From Methanobrevibacter sp. (GTDB lineage: Archaea; Methanobacteriota; Methanobacteria; Methanobacteriales; Methanobacteriaceae), in assembly GCA_017646885.1 (NCBI GenBank), contig JAGCLR010000091.1:1-6052 (forward strand): DNA of 6,052 nucleotides. The letters are read 5' to 3'. Both the position numbers and the translations under genes were made by a program. Positions within the stretch are counted from its first letter, which is position 1. The number at the start of each line of letters is the position of its first letter. Below are positions 5,250-6,052 of this stretch, in pieces. The notes beneath the pieces were generated by a model, which was given only the letters and a program-made list of their open reading frames with translations, had not been told where the DNA came from and searched no databases.

Positions 5250-6052
5250 TTAAGTTGTATACTCAGCATTGATCTTTACATAATCATATGTAAGGTCACA
5301 ACCCCAAGCGGTTGCACTTGCATCTCCCTGATACAAATCAACAACTATGTTCACTGTCTTTTCCTGCATGATCTCTTCTGCTGAATTAAGCTCATCAGTT
5401 CCTTCAAATGCAAGGATTTTGCCCTTATCAACTAAAATGGCTTCCTTTCCATCATCTGAATTTACAGAAACTGAAATCATATCCTGATTCATTTCACACC
5501 CAGAATATCCTACAGCAGCCACTATCCTTCCCCAGTTAGGGTCTCCACCAAAGATAGCTGATTTTACAAGTGAAGAGCTGATTACAGACTTGGATGCTAA
5601 TATCGCATCATTCTCATCCTTAGCTCCATTGACCTTGCATTCAATGAATTTGGTTGCCCCTTCACCATCACGAGCCATCATTTTAGCCAAGCTTATGCAG
5701 ATGAAATCCAAGGCTTCCTGGAAATCTTCATTGATTTCGCCATCTTTAGCCACTTCAACACCAGACTTTCCATTAGCCATCAAAATTGCAGTGTCATTGG
5801 TACTTTGATCCCCATCAACTACAATCATGTTGAAGCTTCTGTTTACAGCAGATTTCAATGCCTTATTGATCATTTCAGAGGATATTACAGCATCGGTTGC
5901 CAAGAAACAAAGCATGGTTCCCATATTCGGAGCAATCATTCCTACACCTTTGGTTATTCCACCGATTCTTACCTTTTCACCATCAATTTCAGTCTCTACA
6001 GCAAACTCCTTATGATAAGTGTCAGTGGTCATTATTGACTTTGCAGCATCAG
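5250..6052 (-). CDS. argJ: Arginine biosynthesis protein ArgJ (glutamate/ornithine N-acetyltransferase), 5' end outside window
   Basis: ArgJ moves the acetyl group from N-acetylornithine to glutamate, releasing ornithine in the cyclic arginine pathway in the cytoplasm. Some members also make N-acetylglutamate from acetyl-CoA. The last 266 residues are visible. The frame continues upstream of the Met at 6032 (DAAKSI before MTTDT), and DAAKSIMTTDT is itself the conserved internal AAxxIMTTDT motif, so that Met is not the start. About a third of a normal ~400-residue ArgJ lies beyond the edge. Numbering from that Met: KGVGMIAPNMGTM 28-40, where T39 is the autocleavage and catalytic Thr; VDGDQSTNDT 72-81; RDGEGATKFIE 121-131; VKSAIFGGDPNWGRI 156-170; C-terminus CDLTYDYVKINAEYTT, as usual for the family. 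The residue before the catalytic Thr is Gly rather than the common Ala. No frameshift is seen. Confidence 0.97.
   Translation of the reverse strand, partial: DAAKSIMTTDTYHKEFAVETEIDGEKVRIGGITKGVGMIAPNMGTMLCFLATDAVISSEMINKALKSAVNRSFNMIVVDGDQSTNDTAILMANGKSGVEVAKDGEINEDFQEALDFICISLAKMMARDGEGATKFIECKVNGAKDENDAILASKSVISSSLVKSAIFGGDPNWGRIVAAVGYSGCEMNQDMISVSVNSDDGKEAILVDKGKILAFEGTDELNSAEEIMQEKTVNIVVDLYQGDASATAWGCDLTYDYVKINAEYTT

Noticed and set aside
6030..6032. ATG as the start of argJ
   Set aside because: The frame stays open to the window edge, and the residues before it (DAAKSI) together with MTTDT form a conserved internal ArgJ motif.
5590..6038. Plus-strand open frames antisense to argJ
   Set aside because: They overlap conserved ArgJ motifs on the other strand and overlap one another; they are shadows of argJ codon bias.

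Overview
The window looks like methanogenic archaeal DNA of the order Methanobacteriales, most likely Methanobrevibacter or a close relative. This is inferred from the very AT-rich intergenic DNA, GGTGA/GGAGG ribosome binding sites, TTTATATA-type archaeal TATA boxes, T-tract terminators, and a large secreted adhesin-like protein with tandem beta-domains and a GNP/transmembrane/Arg-Lys C-terminus. No 16S or other strict marker is present, so the genus is not proven.

All four genes lie on the minus strand, so they read from high to low coordinates. From the right edge: (1) the 3' two thirds of argJ (arginine biosynthesis), whose start lies beyond the window; (2) a 354-base AT-rich gap with a T-rich argJ terminator and a candidate promoter; (3) a very small gene (4791-4895) for a 34-residue, strongly basic protein with an excellent ribosome binding site and its own hairpin/T-tract terminator; (4) a 277-residue membrane-anchored protein whose outer domain carries the residue pattern of an M14-type zinc carboxypeptidase/deacylase; (5) a 417-base AT-rich gap with a strong TATA box far upstream and a nested stem-loop; (6) a 1092-residue adhesin-like protein with a signal peptide, an acidic spacer, six clear (probably seven) tandem 'HWEDxDG' beta-repeats, three Ig-like repeats and a C-terminal membrane anchor; (7) a hairpin/T-tract terminator at the left edge.

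Each gene appears to be its own transcription unit, because gaps of 169 to 417 bases separate them and each gap holds terminator- and promoter-like sequence. The adhesin and the M14-like protein both face the outside of the cell and could both act at the pseudomurein envelope or on host- or partner-derived material, but nothing in the sequence shows that they work together. argJ is housekeeping. I see no defence system, CRISPR array, insertion sequence, tRNA or rRNA. The most unusual items are the 34-residue basic protein with its regulatory-looking flanks, the M14-like ectoprotein, the adhesin's C-terminal sorting-type tail, and the long structured leader upstream of the adhesin.
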